20,374 nucleotides of DNA from a virus (IMGVR_UViG_3300017772_000179:1-20374), one strand, 5' to 3'; positions 13,539 to 20,374 are shown, numbered from the stretch's first letter. Made by a program: numbers and translations. Notes: generated from the sequence alone by a model not told the origin.

Positions 13539-15860
13539 ATGACAAATAATATTACGGTTATTAAAAGAGATCAAACAAGCGAACAGTTAGATCTAGAAAA
13601 AATGCACAAGGTAGTTTTTTATGCCTGTGAAGGGATTACAGGAGTTAGTCCAAGTGAAGTAGAAATCAAAAGTCATATTTCATTCTATAATGGAATAGAA
13701 ACAGCAAAAGTTCAAGAAACACTAATCAAAGCAGCCGCAGATCTTATCAGCGAAGAAACTCCTAACTACCAATGGGTAGCAGGACGTTTAATCAATTATC
13801 ACTTACGTAAAGAAGTGTATGGCAAGTTTGAGCCATGTAGTCTTAATGAAATTGCTACACGTAATGTAGAGCTAGGTTATTACGATGAGAATTTTTTCTC
13901 CGTTTATAACCCCGAAGAAATTTTTCAACTTGACCATTATATCAAACATGACAGAGATGAAAATATTGCATTTGCTGGAATGGAACAATTCCGTGGAAAA
14001 TATCTAGTTCAGAATAGAGTAACTGGTGAAATATACGAGACACCACAAATTGCATACATGATGATTTCAGCAACATTGTTTGCCAATTATCCAAAGAAAA
14101 CAAGATTAAAATATGTAAAGGATTTCTATGACGCTATTAGTAATTTCGATATTAGTTTACCTACTCCTATTATGGCCGGGCTCCGCACACCACAACGTCA
14201 ATTCAGTAGTTGCGTTCTTATTGAGACCGACGACAGTCTTGATAGTATTAATGCTACTTCTAGTTCTATAGTAAAATACGTTAGCCAGAAAGCAGGTATT
14301 GGTATTGGTGCAGGTAGTATCCGTGCTATTAATTCACCTATTCGCAATGGTGATGCAAGTCACACAGGTGTTATTCCTTTTTACAAAATGTTTCAAAGTG
14401 CGGTTAAGTCATGTAGCCAAGGTGGAGTGCGTGGCGGAGCAGCAACATTATATTATCCAATATGGCATTTAGAAGTTGAAGATTTACTAGTGCTAAAAAA
14501 CAATAAAGGCACAGAAGACAACCGTGTAAGACACATGGATTATGGAGTGCAATTTAATAAACTTATGTATGAACGTTTGCTAACAGGTGGAAATATTACT
14601 CTTTTCTCACCAAGTGATGTTCCAGGACTTTATGAAGCGTTTTTTGGTGACCAAGACAAATTTAAAGAATTATACGAAACTGCTGAACGTAATACACGAT
14701 TGCGTAAAAAAACAGTTACAGCAATTGAATTGTTTAGCCAGTTTATTGAAGAACGTAAGAATACAGGTCGTGTATATCTAATGAATGTAGATCATGCAAA
14801 TACGCATGGCGCATTTGATGAACAAGCGGCACCAATTAAACAAAGTAATTTATGCTGTGAAATTAACCTACCTACTAAACCATTGAAACATGTGTTTGAC
14901 GACGAAGGTGAAATTAGTTTATGCACACTAGCGGCAATCAATTGGGGTAATATTAGAACACCAAAAGATTTTGAACGTGTTTGTAGATTGTCAGTAAGAG
15001 CATTAGATGAATTATTAACATATCAAGACTATCCAGTTGATGCGGCAGAACGTAGCACAAAAAATAGACGCCCATTGGGTGTTGGTATTATTAACTTTGC
15101 ATACTGGTTAGCTAAGAATGATTTAAACTATCAAGACATTAACGAAGACGGATTAGCATTAGTAGACGAATGGGCAGAAGCATGGAGTTATTACTTAATT
15201 AAAGCAAGTGCAGATTTAGCCGAAGAAAAAGGTGCAATTCCTAAAAACAATGAAACTAAGTATAGTCAAGGTATTACACCTAATCAAACTTATAAGAAAG
15301 ATGTAGATGAGCTAGTGCCTCACACAGAAAGACAAGACTGGAAAGAATTACGTAAACAACTTAAAGCAACAGGTATTCGTAATTCAACTCTAATGGCACT
15401 TATGCCTGCAGAAACATCAGCACAAATTAGCAACAGCACAAACGGTATTGAACCACCACGTAGTCTTGTTAGTATTAAACAATCAAAGCATGGCGTGTTA
15501 AAGCAAGTGGTTCCTGGTTTTGCTAGGTTAAAGAACAAATATGACCTACTATGGGATCAAAAGTCTCCAGAAGGTTATTTAAAAATTATGGCAGTATTAC
15601 AAAAGTATATCGATCAAGGTATCAGTGTTAACACAAGCTACAACCCACAGTTTTACGAAGATGACAAAATACCAATGAGTGTTATGTTACAACATCTAAT
15701 GATGTTTTACAAATACGGTGGAAAACAATTGTATTATTTTAATACATTTGATGGACAAGGCGAGCTCAATATAGATGAACTTAATGAGACAAATGCTTTG
15801 CCCGAATACGAAGGAACATCAGACCTCGATGACGAGGACTGTGATAGTTGCACAATATAA
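13539..15860 (+). CDS. nrdA: Ribonucleotide reductase class Ia, large (alpha) subunit
   Basis: The 773-aa protein follows E. coli and T4 NrdA closely throughout. It reduces ribonucleoside diphosphates to deoxyribonucleotides. An ATP-cone covers residues 4-90. The catalytic residues fall at the E. coli numbers: Cys225 (RQFSSCVLIE) and Cys462 (ISLCTL) form the reducible pair, Cys439 is the thiyl-radical site in SNLCCEI with Asn437 and Glu441, and the radical-transfer tyrosines are in KQLYYFNT. The C-terminal CDSC pair, which passes electrons from glutaredoxin or thioredoxin, is present. Nothing is truncated. It is directly followed by nrdB and a glutaredoxin, a complete dNTP-supply unit for phage DNA synthesis. 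Only a weak Shine-Dalgarno (CGGATGA) precedes the ATG. Confidence 0.98.
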   Translation: MTNNITVIKRDQTSEQLDLEKMHKVVFYACEGITGVSPSEVEIKSHISFYNGIETAKVQETLIKAAADLISEETPNYQWVAGRLINYHLRKEVYGKFEPCSLNEIATRNVELGYYDENFFSVYNPEEIFQLDHYIKHDRDENIAFAGMEQFRGKYLVQNRVTGEIYETPQIAYMMISATLFANYPKKTRLKYVKDFYDAISNFDISLPTPIMAGLRTPQRQFSSCVLIETDDSLDSINATSSSIVKYVSQKAGIGIGAGSIRAINSPIRNGDASHTGVIPFYKMFQSAVKSCSQGGVRGGAATLYYPIWHLEVEDLLVLKNNKGTEDNRVRHMDYGVQFNKLMYERLLTGGNITLFSPSDVPGLYEAFFGDQDKFKELYETAERNTRLRKKTVTAIELFSQFIEERKNTGRVYLMNVDHANTHGAFDEQAAPIKQSNLCCEINLPTKPLKHVFDDEGEISLCTLAAINWGNIRTPKDFERVCRLSVRALDELLTYQDYPVDAAERSTKNRRPLGVGIINFAYWLAKNDLNYQDINEDGLALVDEWAEAWSYYLIKASADLAEEKGAIPKNNETKYSQGITPNQTYKKDVDELVPHTERQDWKELRKQLKATGIRNSTLMALMPAETSAQISNSTNGIEPPRSLVSIKQSKHGVLKQVVPGFARLKNKYDLLWDQKSPEGYLKIMAVLQKYIDQGISVNTSYNPQFYEDDKIPMSVMLQHLMMFYKYGGKQLYYFNTFDGQGELNIDELNETNALPEYEGTSDLDDEDCDSCTI

Positions 15861-15872
15861 AAGGTAATATAA

Positions 15873-17003
15873 ATGTCAGTATTTAATTCAGCGAACAAAA
15901 CAGATCACACTAAAGCATTAGCTTTTATGGACCCAGCAGGTGCAGTTGCAATCCAGCGATATGACACTATGAAGTATAAGCAGTTTGATAAACTAACTGA
16001 TAAACAGTTGGGTTTCTTTTGGCGTCCAGAAGAAGTAGATGTTCTACGAGATGCAAATGACTTTAAACTTCTTACAGAACACGAGCGTCATATCTTTACA
16101 AGTAATCTTAAAAGACAAATATTGTTAGATAGTGTTCAAGGTAGAGCACCAGTTGAGGCATTTGGTCCATTGGTATGTTTACCAGAACTAGAAGCATGGA
16201 TCCAAACTTGGACATTTAGTGAAACAATTCACTCACGTAGTTATACACATATTATTCGTAATGTTTATTCTAACCCAAGTGTTGTATTTGATGGAATGAT
16301 AGACATTGATGAGATTATGGATTGTGCAGGAGATATCTCAAAATGCTACGATGAACTTATTGAACTTACTTCTTATTATAACTTATTAGGTGAAGGCAAG
16401 CATACAGTTAACGGTAAAAAAATTACAATTGACAAGTATGAAATTAAAAAGTTACTATACAAAACACTAATGAGTGTTAACATTTTAGAAGGTGTTCGTT
16501 TCTATGTATCATTTGCATGTTCATGGGCATTCGCAGAACTTAAAAAGATGGAAGGTAATGCTAAGATTATTAAACTAATTGCACGTGATGAAAACTTGCA
16601 CTTAGCATCTACACAATCACTTCTTAAGATTTTACCAAAAGATGACCCAGACTATATTAAGATTGCTAAAGAAACAGAAGAAGAGTGTATTCAAATGTTT
16701 GTTGATGCAGTTGACCAAGAAAAAGCATGGGCTGAATATTTGTTCAAAGATGGATCAATGATTGGATTAAATACACAGCTATTAAGTGATTATATTGAAT
16801 GGATTGCATCAAAGCGTATGACAGGTGTAAGCCTAAAATCTCCATACAGTGTATCACAAGCAAACCCACTACCATGGACACAAAAATGGATTTCAGGCGC
16901 AGAAGTGCAAGTTGCTCCGCAAGAAACTGAAATAAGTTCTTATGTTGTTGGTGGTGTTAAACAAGACGTATCCGAGGATACATTTAAAGGATTTAGTTTA
17001 TGA
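15873..17003 (+). CDS. nrdB: Ribonucleotide reductase class Ia, small (beta) subunit
   Basis: The 376-aa protein generates the tyrosyl radical used by NrdA. Diiron ligands and radical site are all visible. Asp86 (LLDSVQGR), Glu117 and His120 (SETIHSRSY) and the radical Tyr124 form the first set. The glutamate of ILEGVRFY and the glutamate/histidine of ARDENLH form the second. The C-terminal tail ends TFKGFSL, the type of acidic/aromatic peptide that docks on the alpha subunit. The length equals E. coli NrdB. A Shine-Dalgarno-like AAAGGT lies before the ATG, 12 bases after nrdA. Its stop overlaps the glutaredoxin start (ATGA). Confidence 0.98.
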   Translation: MSVFNSANKTDHTKALAFMDPAGAVAIQRYDTMKYKQFDKLTDKQLGFFWRPEEVDVLRDANDFKLLTEHERHIFTSNLKRQILLDSVQGRAPVEAFGPLVCLPELEAWIQTWTFSETIHSRSYTHIIRNVYSNPSVVFDGMIDIDEIMDCAGDISKCYDELIELTSYYNLLGEGKHTVNGKKITIDKYEIKKLLYKTLMSVNILEGVRFYVSFACSWAFAELKKMEGNAKIIKLIARDENLHLASTQSLLKILPKDDPDYIKIAKETEEECIQMFVDAVDQEKAWAEYLFKDGSMIGLNTQLLSDYIEWIASKRMTGVSLKSPYSVSQANPLPWTQKWISGAEVQVAPQETEISSYVVGGVKQDVSEDTFKGFSL

Positions 17004-17257
17004 CAAATGTAGTAATATACAGTAAGCCACATTGTCCTTATTGCGATAAGGCCAAGGCATTACTTGAAAGAATGAATATCGAGTTTGAAGCAAAGATGCT
17101 TGATAAAGATTTTACAAGAGAAGATTTAATGGAAGTTGCTCCAAGGGCTCGAACCTTCCCACAAGTGTTTATTAATGGAACAAACATTGGCGGGTATGAT
17201 CAATTGACAACATACATTGAAACAACTAATTTTAACGGAACAGGATTTACATTATGA
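17000..17257 (+). CDS. nrdC: Glutaredoxin, electron donor for ribonucleotide reductase
   Basis: The 85-aa protein is a classic glutaredoxin. It has the redox motif Cys12-Pro-Tyr-Cys15 in YSKPHCPYCDKA, the cis-proline strand TFPQVFING, and the GGYDQL glutathione-binding turn. It regenerates the NrdA dithiol (glutathione-dependent) and is the functional counterpart of T4 NrdC. The gene overlaps nrdB and the next gene by ATGA on both sides, so it is translated with the RNR subunits. Nothing is missing. The symbol follows T4 usage; grx-type naming would be equally acceptable. Confidence 0.95.
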   Translation: MTNVVIYSKPHCPYCDKAKALLERMNIEFEAKMLDKDFTREDLMEVAPRARTFPQVFINGTNIGGYDQLTTYIETTNFNGTGFTL

Positions 17258-17550
17258 TTATTGAAGCACCTTATAAAGTAGGGGACGTAGTAAGTATCAA
17301 ACTAAGCAGTGGCGAAGAAATGATTGCGAAACTTGAAGAAGAAACAGCAACACACATTTCACTGAACAAGCCACTTATTTTAGTAGCAGCAGAAAAAGGC
17401 GTAGGCCTATCACCATTTATGTTCACAGTTAGCCCAGATGCTAAAGTGCGTTTGAATATAAATAGTATTATATGTGTAGTTAAGTCGGCGAAGGACGCAG
17501 GTGATACATATATCCAACAAACAACAGGTATACATTTAGCAAAAGCATAA
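17254..17550 (+). CDS. LSm/Hfq-like small protein
   Basis: The 98-aa protein has the layout of an Sm-like fold. A first strand-turn-strand unit, VVSIKLSSGEEMIAKLEEET (residues 12-31), corresponds to the Sm1 pattern (hydrophobic strand, L-x-x-G-x-x-x-x-G-x-L). HISLNKPLIL (34-43) follows as the next strand, and KVRLNINSIICVVKS (64-78) resembles the Sm2 strand pair. Related small proteins with a K-L-x-S-G-E-E-x-x-A-K core occur in T4-like marine phages as I recall. Sm proteins form rings that bind RNA, so RNA binding is possible but unproven. Gene overlap with the glutaredoxin ties it to the RNR unit. A SH3-like or other small barrel cannot be excluded. Confidence 0.55.
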   Translation: MIIEAPYKVGDVVSIKLSSGEEMIAKLEEETATHISLNKPLILVAAEKGVGLSPFMFTVSPDAKVRLNINSIICVVKSAKDAGDTYIQQTTGIHLAKA

Positions 17551-17551
17551 T

Positions 17552-17842
17552 ATGGCAGGAGTTCACCGAAATACAGATAATCGCCCATGTGGTGCCACAA
17601 CTTCAGTTCGTGGACAAGGCACAGTCTATGTCAATAATAAATTGTGTAGTGTGAACAACGATCCTAATACACACGGCGGTGGTGAACTAAAAGCAGCTAA
17701 TCCAAATGTTTTTGTTAATAACAAACTTGTGGTAATTTTAGGTAATAGTGCCGCACCAGATAGCTACTGTCCATTACCTGGTGGTAGTCATTGTAACCCT
17801 AAAGCCAGTAGTGCCAGCAGTGATACATTCGTAGGCGGATAG
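17552..17842 (+). CDS. PAAR-type membrane-puncturing spike tip protein (T4 gp5.4-like)
   Basis: The 96-aa protein has the PAAR-repeat character. It contains repeated short beta hairpins with glycine turns (GQGTVYVNNKLCSVNNDPNTHGG, read in two parts; FVNNKLVVILGNS), conserved His and Cys residues suitable for metal binding (His near 42, Cys near 73, His near 79, Cys near 81) and the repeating FVNNK phrase. In T4, gp5.4 caps the gp5 needle of the central spike and pierces the outer membrane. Size and sequence fit that role. It lies upstream of a large virion gene in the same operon, which supports a baseplate/spike function. Confidence 0.8.
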   Translation: MAGVHRNTDNRPCGATTSVRGQGTVYVNNKLCSVNNDPNTHGGGELKAANPNVFVNNKLVVILGNSAAPDSYCPLPGGSHCNPKASSASSDTFVGG

Positions 17843-17843
17843 T

Positions 17844-19133
17844 ATGTCAGATTTTGAAACAGCAGCCAATTATTTAAAAAACACTAATGTTGATTTGGTT
17901 ACAGGCACTACTGTAGACTTAGGCACAGGTGAAGTAGAAACAACTACAACCAGTATGAGTCTAAGAGAAATTATCTGTAGTTTACTTGCAGGTAATGGAA
18001 TTAAACTTCCTAATTTACAATTGTGTCTAAAAATTAACTTAGGTAGATTACTAGGTGTATCAGGAATCCCACCAGAGCTATATAAAGCACTTGCAGAAGC
18101 AGAAGCAGCCTTAGACGAATTTATTGCACATACAAATATTGATAACGTGTTAGGCAGACTAAACGCCGCAATTGCAGAATTTGCCGCAATTGCTAACATG
18201 ATTAACTTCTGTGGCACGCCAGTTAATCCAAAACCTATTCCAAACGTTTTGAAAGAAATATTTGGTTCTTATTTAGGTGCAGGTAAAAGTATACTTGACA
18301 AATTAGGAACTATGTTAGACAGTGACATAGGAGGATGCACAGGCGGTAGCGGATTTAATGCAGGCATATTCCAAGGCGGAATTCTTAAATCGCTAGGTGA
18401 TTTAATTGATGAATTTGGTAGTATTGCAAATGCTCCACAATCAGTAATAGATGGACTAGTCAGTGAACTAAATGCATTTTCGTCAGATATGAAAAACTTA
18501 GTTACACTTGAAAATAACTTTAGTGGAACAAATTCAAATGGCGGTAGTGCGTTTGCAGATGCATCAACACAAGAAACACATACAGGTGTTGGAACAGCAA
18601 TAGACACTAGCACACTTACTTTAGCAAAAGCACAAGGATTAGCAGGTTCACTAAAATCTGCATACGATAGCCTAAGCGGTTATGTAGTTGATGATCAAGA
18701 TAATAACATATTTGATTACTTATTAGATGCTCAAATGTTAGCTAAATTAAAACAAAATGACTTACCTACAGTTAATGTAGTAGAAAGAACACCAGTTTAT
18801 GATTACTGTGGCGTAGTTACTGGATATACAACAGCACCAGATTATAGTGCGCCGAAAAGCGAAGGATCACCTGTTACTGTTCCAACTGCACCTGGTATAA
18901 CAGGATTAGCAGAAAGTGGAACAATAAGCAATAATTCACCTGCTACAACAACAAACTTAACGAATCCTAATCCAATGATAAGAAGTAGTGTTCCAGCTAC
19001 TAATATTGGTAGTTCGGGTGATAAAAAAGGTGATATAGCTTCAGATTCAACACACATATACATAGCAAATGCAGATTACGATGGATCTACTGCAATTTGG
19101 GTAAGATCCGCCGTAGATCAGACCTGGTCGTAA
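17844..19133 (+). CDS. Large virion structural protein, baseplate or tail-fibre associated
   Basis: The 429-aa protein begins with a helical, acidic domain. It has a Cys-containing centre (LQLCLKINLGRLLGVSGIPP; MINFCGTPVNP; GGCTGGSG) in residues 45-170. A Thr/Ser/Pro-rich linker follows (about 310-385). The end is a compact module (GDIASDSTHIYIANADYDGSTAIWVRS, read in parts) that I recall at the C-terminus of many T4-like marine phage virion proteins, where it is written roughly GD..G.I...D...IY.A...YDGS..IW.R. It starts one base after the PAAR gene. The function is structural by context. No terminator is seen after it; the next gene has its own promoter. Confidence 0.75.
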   Translation: MSDFETAANYLKNTNVDLVTGTTVDLGTGEVETTTTSMSLREIICSLLAGNGIKLPNLQLCLKINLGRLLGVSGIPPELYKALAEAEAALDEFIAHTNIDNVLGRLNAAIAEFAAIANMINFCGTPVNPKPIPNVLKEIFGSYLGAGKSILDKLGTMLDSDIGGCTGGSGFNAGIFQGGILKSLGDLIDEFGSIANAPQSVIDGLVSELNAFSSDMKNLVTLENNFSGTNSNGGSAFADASTQETHTGVGTAIDTSTLTLAKAQGLAGSLKSAYDSLSGYVVDDQDNNIFDYLLDAQMLAKLKQNDLPTVNVVERTPVYDYCGVVTGYTTAPDYSAPKSEGSPVTVPTAPGITGLAESGTISNNSPATTTNLTNPNPMIRSSVPATNIGSSGDKKGDIASDSTHIYIANADYDGSTAIWVRSAVDQTWS

Positions 19134-19161
19134 AAAAATCTAAAAAAACAAGACATTTCGG

Positions 19162-19190
19162 TTGACAAAAGGTTATCTTACTGTTATATT
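19162..19190 (+). promoter_or_regulatory. Strong sigma70-like promoter with extended -10
   Basis: TTGACA (19162-19167), a 17-base spacer and TATATT (19185-19190), preceded by TG at 19182-19183 as TG-T-TATATT, make the best host-type promoter in the window. The predicted start near 19197 leaves about 30 bases before the ATG at 19227. It should be read by unmodified host RNA polymerase, so early in infection. Confidence 0.8.
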
Positions 19191-19226
19191 ATATATAATT
19201 GTATTAAATAAAGAAACGATACGAAT

Positions 19227-19514
19227 ATGAGAGCACAAATATATAATGATGGAATTAAGCGAATCAATGCTAAAATTGAAGTTCCGCTTAGTAATGATGA
19301 TGTAGGTGATTATATCTTAAGCGCCTTAGTTGGTGAATCTATAGATTTAAGAAGTCTACAACAAATGAACAAACGACAACTCTTGCATCTTGCTAAAGAA
19401 GAAATTAAAACGTTTGGAACAGAAAATCCAAGAGAACGAGTTAATGGAATCGACAACGATACAAAAGTTATTGTTAAAAACTATGTGAAACAAATGTTTC
19501 CAGAACTACAATGA
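19227..19514 (+). CDS. Small unknown protein behind a host-type promoter
   Basis: I do not recognise this 95-aa protein. It is basic and probably alpha-helical, with a charged centre (LRSLQQMNKRQLLHLAKEEI) and an ending NYVKQMFPELQ. There is no signal peptide, cysteine or enzyme motif. Its own strong sigma70 promoter, in contrast to the late-type octamers of most genes here, marks it as a likely early gene. Small early T4-like proteins often redirect host functions, but that role here is inference. Its TGA stop overlaps the ATG at 19511. The true start of the next gene is probably 19529. Confidence 0.7.
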   Translation: MRAQIYNDGIKRINAKIEVPLSNDDVGDYILSALVGESIDLRSLQQMNKRQLLHLAKEEIKTFGTENPRERVNGIDNDTKVIVKNYVKQMFPELQ

Positions 19515-19528
19515 TTAGGAGATCAACT

Positions 19529-20071
19529 ATGAATAAACTTAAATATGGTATTATACTAACAACAATCTTATTTGCACAATCAGTATTTGCTGAATCAAGA
19601 ACAATTGACGTAGTAAATGTAACTGGTTACGTAACTAAAACAAATGAATATAATATTCAGTCTAAAGTAGTTAACACACCAATTAGAACATGTAACATTG
19701 TAAATGTTCCAATTTATGGAAGTAATGGTAAAGCACAAACCGGTGAAGTATTAGGTGGTGCAATTATTGGTGGCATACTAGGTAACCAAGTAGGTGGTGG
19801 TAAAGGTAAAGATGCCGCAACTATACTAGGTGCTATACTAGGAGCAGACTTTGCCAATAAAAAAGGTGGACAACAAAAAATTGTTGGATACAAACAAGTA
19901 GAACAATGTGAGGTAACATATGAAAAAACATATGAAACTCAAACTGCATGTGACGTATGGGTAGACATACCAGCAATAGAAGGTGTTACACATATGTATA
20001 CTACTGATAAATGTCCTGCTAGAAATAGTAAAGTTGGACTTGTTGCAGAAGTTCGTGTTCAACTTAGATAA
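19529..20071 (+). CDS. Secreted glycine-zipper protein, 17-kDa surface antigen-like
   Basis: I place the start at 19529, seven bases after a Shine-Dalgarno AGGAGA (19516-19521); an in-frame ATG at 19511 overlaps the previous stop but would add residues ahead of the signal peptide. The 180-aa protein has a signal peptide (residues 1-21, MNKLKYGIILTTILFAQ) with a clear cleavage site VFA-ES. A glycine-zipper block follows (73-108, LGGAIIGGILGNQVGGG and ATILGAILGADFANK), matching the 2TM glycine-zipper of 17-kDa rickettsial surface antigens and SlyB-type proteins. The remainder has four cysteines (55, 127, 141, 162) that could form disulphides. There is no lipobox. It would act in the periplasm or outer membrane. 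It is likely host-derived. Confidence 0.8.
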   Translation: MNKLKYGIILTTILFAQSVFAESRTIDVVNVTGYVTKTNEYNIQSKVVNTPIRTCNIVNVPIYGSNGKAQTGEVLGGAIIGGILGNQVGGGKGKDAATILGAILGADFANKKGGQQKIVGYKQVEQCEVTYEKTYETQTACDVWVDIPAIEGVTHMYTTDKCPARNSKVGLVAEVRVQLR

Positions 20072-20074
20072 ATA
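20067..20074 (+). promoter_or_regulatory. T4-type late octamer GATAAATA before tRNA-Thr
   Basis: Seven of eight bases match TATAAATA. The octamer overlaps the TAA of the glycine-zipper gene. A start about six bases downstream (near 20080) would give a 13-base leader before the tRNA. Motif match only. Confidence 0.4.
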
Positions 20075-20092
20075 AAAAGTAAGAAAAATAAT

Positions 20093-20168
20093 GCCGGTAT
20101 AGCTCAGTTGGTAGAGCAACTGATTTGTAATCAGTAGGTCGAGTGTTCGAATCATTCTACCGGCACCA
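20093..20168 (+). tRNA. tRNA-Thr (anticodon UGU), CCA encoded
   Basis: All 76 bases fold as a standard cloverleaf. The acceptor stem pairs GCCGGTA with TACCGGC. The D arm is GCTC-AGTTGGTA-GAGC. The anticodon stem ACTGA/TCAGT encloses TTTGTAA, with TGT at positions 34-36. The T arm is GAGTG-TTCGAAT-CATTC, with the discriminator A and a genomically encoded CCA at 20166-20168. UGU reads ACA (and related threonine codons), which is a frequent codon in this window. The anticodon and the CCA end are directly visible. It has no terminator of its own. Confidence 0.96.
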
Positions 20169-20267
20169 GATATAAAGAAAAGGCGATTGGACTGCCGGGC
20201 TGCAAAATGCCTTAAAACGGAAATACAAAAGAGAAACAATTTAATAACTATAAATATAAAGAGACAT
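20169..20267 (+). other. Gap between the two tRNA genes
   Basis: The 99-base gap contains no open reading frame of note. Its first half is markedly richer in G and C than the surroundings. AAGGC (20180-20184) could pair with GCCTT (20209-20213), giving a five-base-pair stem around a 24-base loop containing CTGCCGGGCTGC. It could be a processing or leader structure, or a degraded third tRNA, but it does not fold as a cloverleaf. The second half is A+T-rich and contains the late-type octamer at 20249-20256. Confidence 0.4.
20249..20256 (+). promoter_or_regulatory. Perfect T4-type late promoter TATAAATA before tRNA-Ala
   Basis: The octamer is identical to the T4 late consensus. A start about six bases downstream would lie at 20262, six bases before the 5' end of the tRNA. 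The perfect match together with this geometry supports direct late transcription of tRNA-Ala. Confidence 0.6.
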
Positions 20268-20343
20268 GGGGCTGTAGCTCAGTTGGGAGAGCGACTGGTT
20301 TGCAACCAGTAGGTCGTAGGTTCGATCCCTATCAGCTCCACCA
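20268..20343 (+). tRNA. tRNA-Ala (anticodon UGC), CCA encoded
   Basis: The 76 bases fold as a complete cloverleaf. The acceptor GGGGCTG pairs with CAGCTCC, including a G-U pair at position 3:70, the main identity element of alanine tRNA. The D arm is GCTC-AGTTGGGA-GAGC. The anticodon stem ACTGG/CCAGT encloses TTTGCAA with TGC at 34-36. The T arm is GTAGG-TTCGATC-CCTAT, with the discriminator A and encoded CCA at 20341-20343. UGC reads GCA and related alanine codons. It is followed by an intrinsic terminator six bases downstream, so it closes the transcription unit. Confidence 0.97.
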
Positions 20344-20348
20344 TTATC

Positions 20349-20374
20349 AACCCAGCCTTAGTGCTGGGTTTTTA
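20349..20374 (+). terminator. Intrinsic terminator after the tRNA genes
   Basis: AACCCAGC (20349-20356) pairs perfectly with GCTGGGTT (20363-20370) around a CTTAGT loop, and the run TTTA follows to the end of the window. It is a GC-rich eight-base-pair stem with a T-tail placed directly behind tRNA-Ala. The T-run is cut by the window edge, so its full length is unknown. Confidence 0.85.

Noticed and set aside
18293-18322. Internal TTGACA sequences such as 18293-18298 and others within genes
   Set aside because: No acceptable -10 at 16-18 bases, and they lie within coding sequence far from any start codon.
19838-20239. Reverse-strand open frame containing RTLDLLITNQLLYQLSYTG
   Set aside because: This peptide is the antisense translation of the tRNA-Thr gene at 20093-20168, a known annotation artefact; the rest lies opposite the glycine-zipper gene.
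20268-20343. tRNA-Ala as an integration attachment site
   Set aside because: The tRNA is complete, driven by a late promoter octamer and followed by its own terminator; no integrase or duplicated tRNA end is present.
1-20374. CRISPR array, insertion sequence or intron
   Set aside because: No spaced direct repeats, transposase, terminal inverted repeats or interrupted genes were seen; nrdA, nrdB, primase and helicase are continuous.

Overview
The window is a piece of a T4-like myovirus genome, most probably a marine phage. The evidence is a T4-type replication pair (primase and DnaB-like helicase), a class Ia ribonucleotide reductase with glutaredoxin, a PAAR spike-tip protein, T4-type late promoter octamers (NATAAATA) and several protein families otherwise known to me from marine T4-like cyanophages and pelagiphages. 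The DNA is strongly A+T-rich, all genes are on the + strand, and genes are packed with ATGA or TAATG stop/start overlaps. A 65-aa protein resembling a family common in Alphaproteobacteria and a 17-kDa-antigen-like glycine-zipper envelope protein hint at an alphaproteobacterial (SAR11-like) host. The host assignment is inference.

Layout. 1-259: end of an unidentified, probably structural gene. 269-2670: primase and helicase, behind a sigma70-like promoter. 2717-6438: a tightly coupled group starting at a late-type octamer: a small helical protein, a polymerase-beta-fold nucleotidyltransferase, a protein with covalent nucleotidyltransferase (ligase/capping-type) motifs and a capsid-targeting-like N-terminus, a DUF6356-like mini-protein, and two unknowns. 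6434-8617: perfect late promoter with a hairpin at the predicted mRNA 5' end, then a coiled-coil/membrane (holin- or spanin-like) protein, a very basic small protein and three unknown proteins. 8619-11428: late octamer, an acidic virion-type protein, small unknowns, another virion-type protein and a nitroreductase-family enzyme, closed by an intrinsic terminator at 11440-11467. 11498-12228: sigma70 promoter and a RecB-type PD-(D/E)XK nuclease. 12224-13476: late octamer, a tail-fibre-like protein and a conserved phage protein. 13539-19133: nrdA, nrdB, glutaredoxin, an LSm-like protein, a PAAR protein and a large virion protein. 19162-20071: strong sigma70 promoter, an unknown 95-aa protein and a secreted glycine-zipper protein. 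20067-20374: tRNA-Thr(UGU) and tRNA-Ala(UGC), each close behind a late-type octamer, and a terminator.

How the genes fit together. Primase and helicase form the lagging-strand machinery. The RNR/glutaredoxin set supplies dNTPs, and the nuclease probably serves recombination or host DNA breakdown. The virion, PAAR, fibre and holin-like genes belong to late assembly and lysis. The two tRNAs read ACA and GCA, codons very common in these genes. The most interesting undescribed element is the overlapping pair at 2962-5014: an apparently intact nucleotidyltransferase next to a ligase-like protein that lacks a C-terminal OB domain and looks addressed to the capsid interior. Two promoters (before the primase and before the nuclease) place the start codon at the predicted +1, suggesting leaderless mRNAs.
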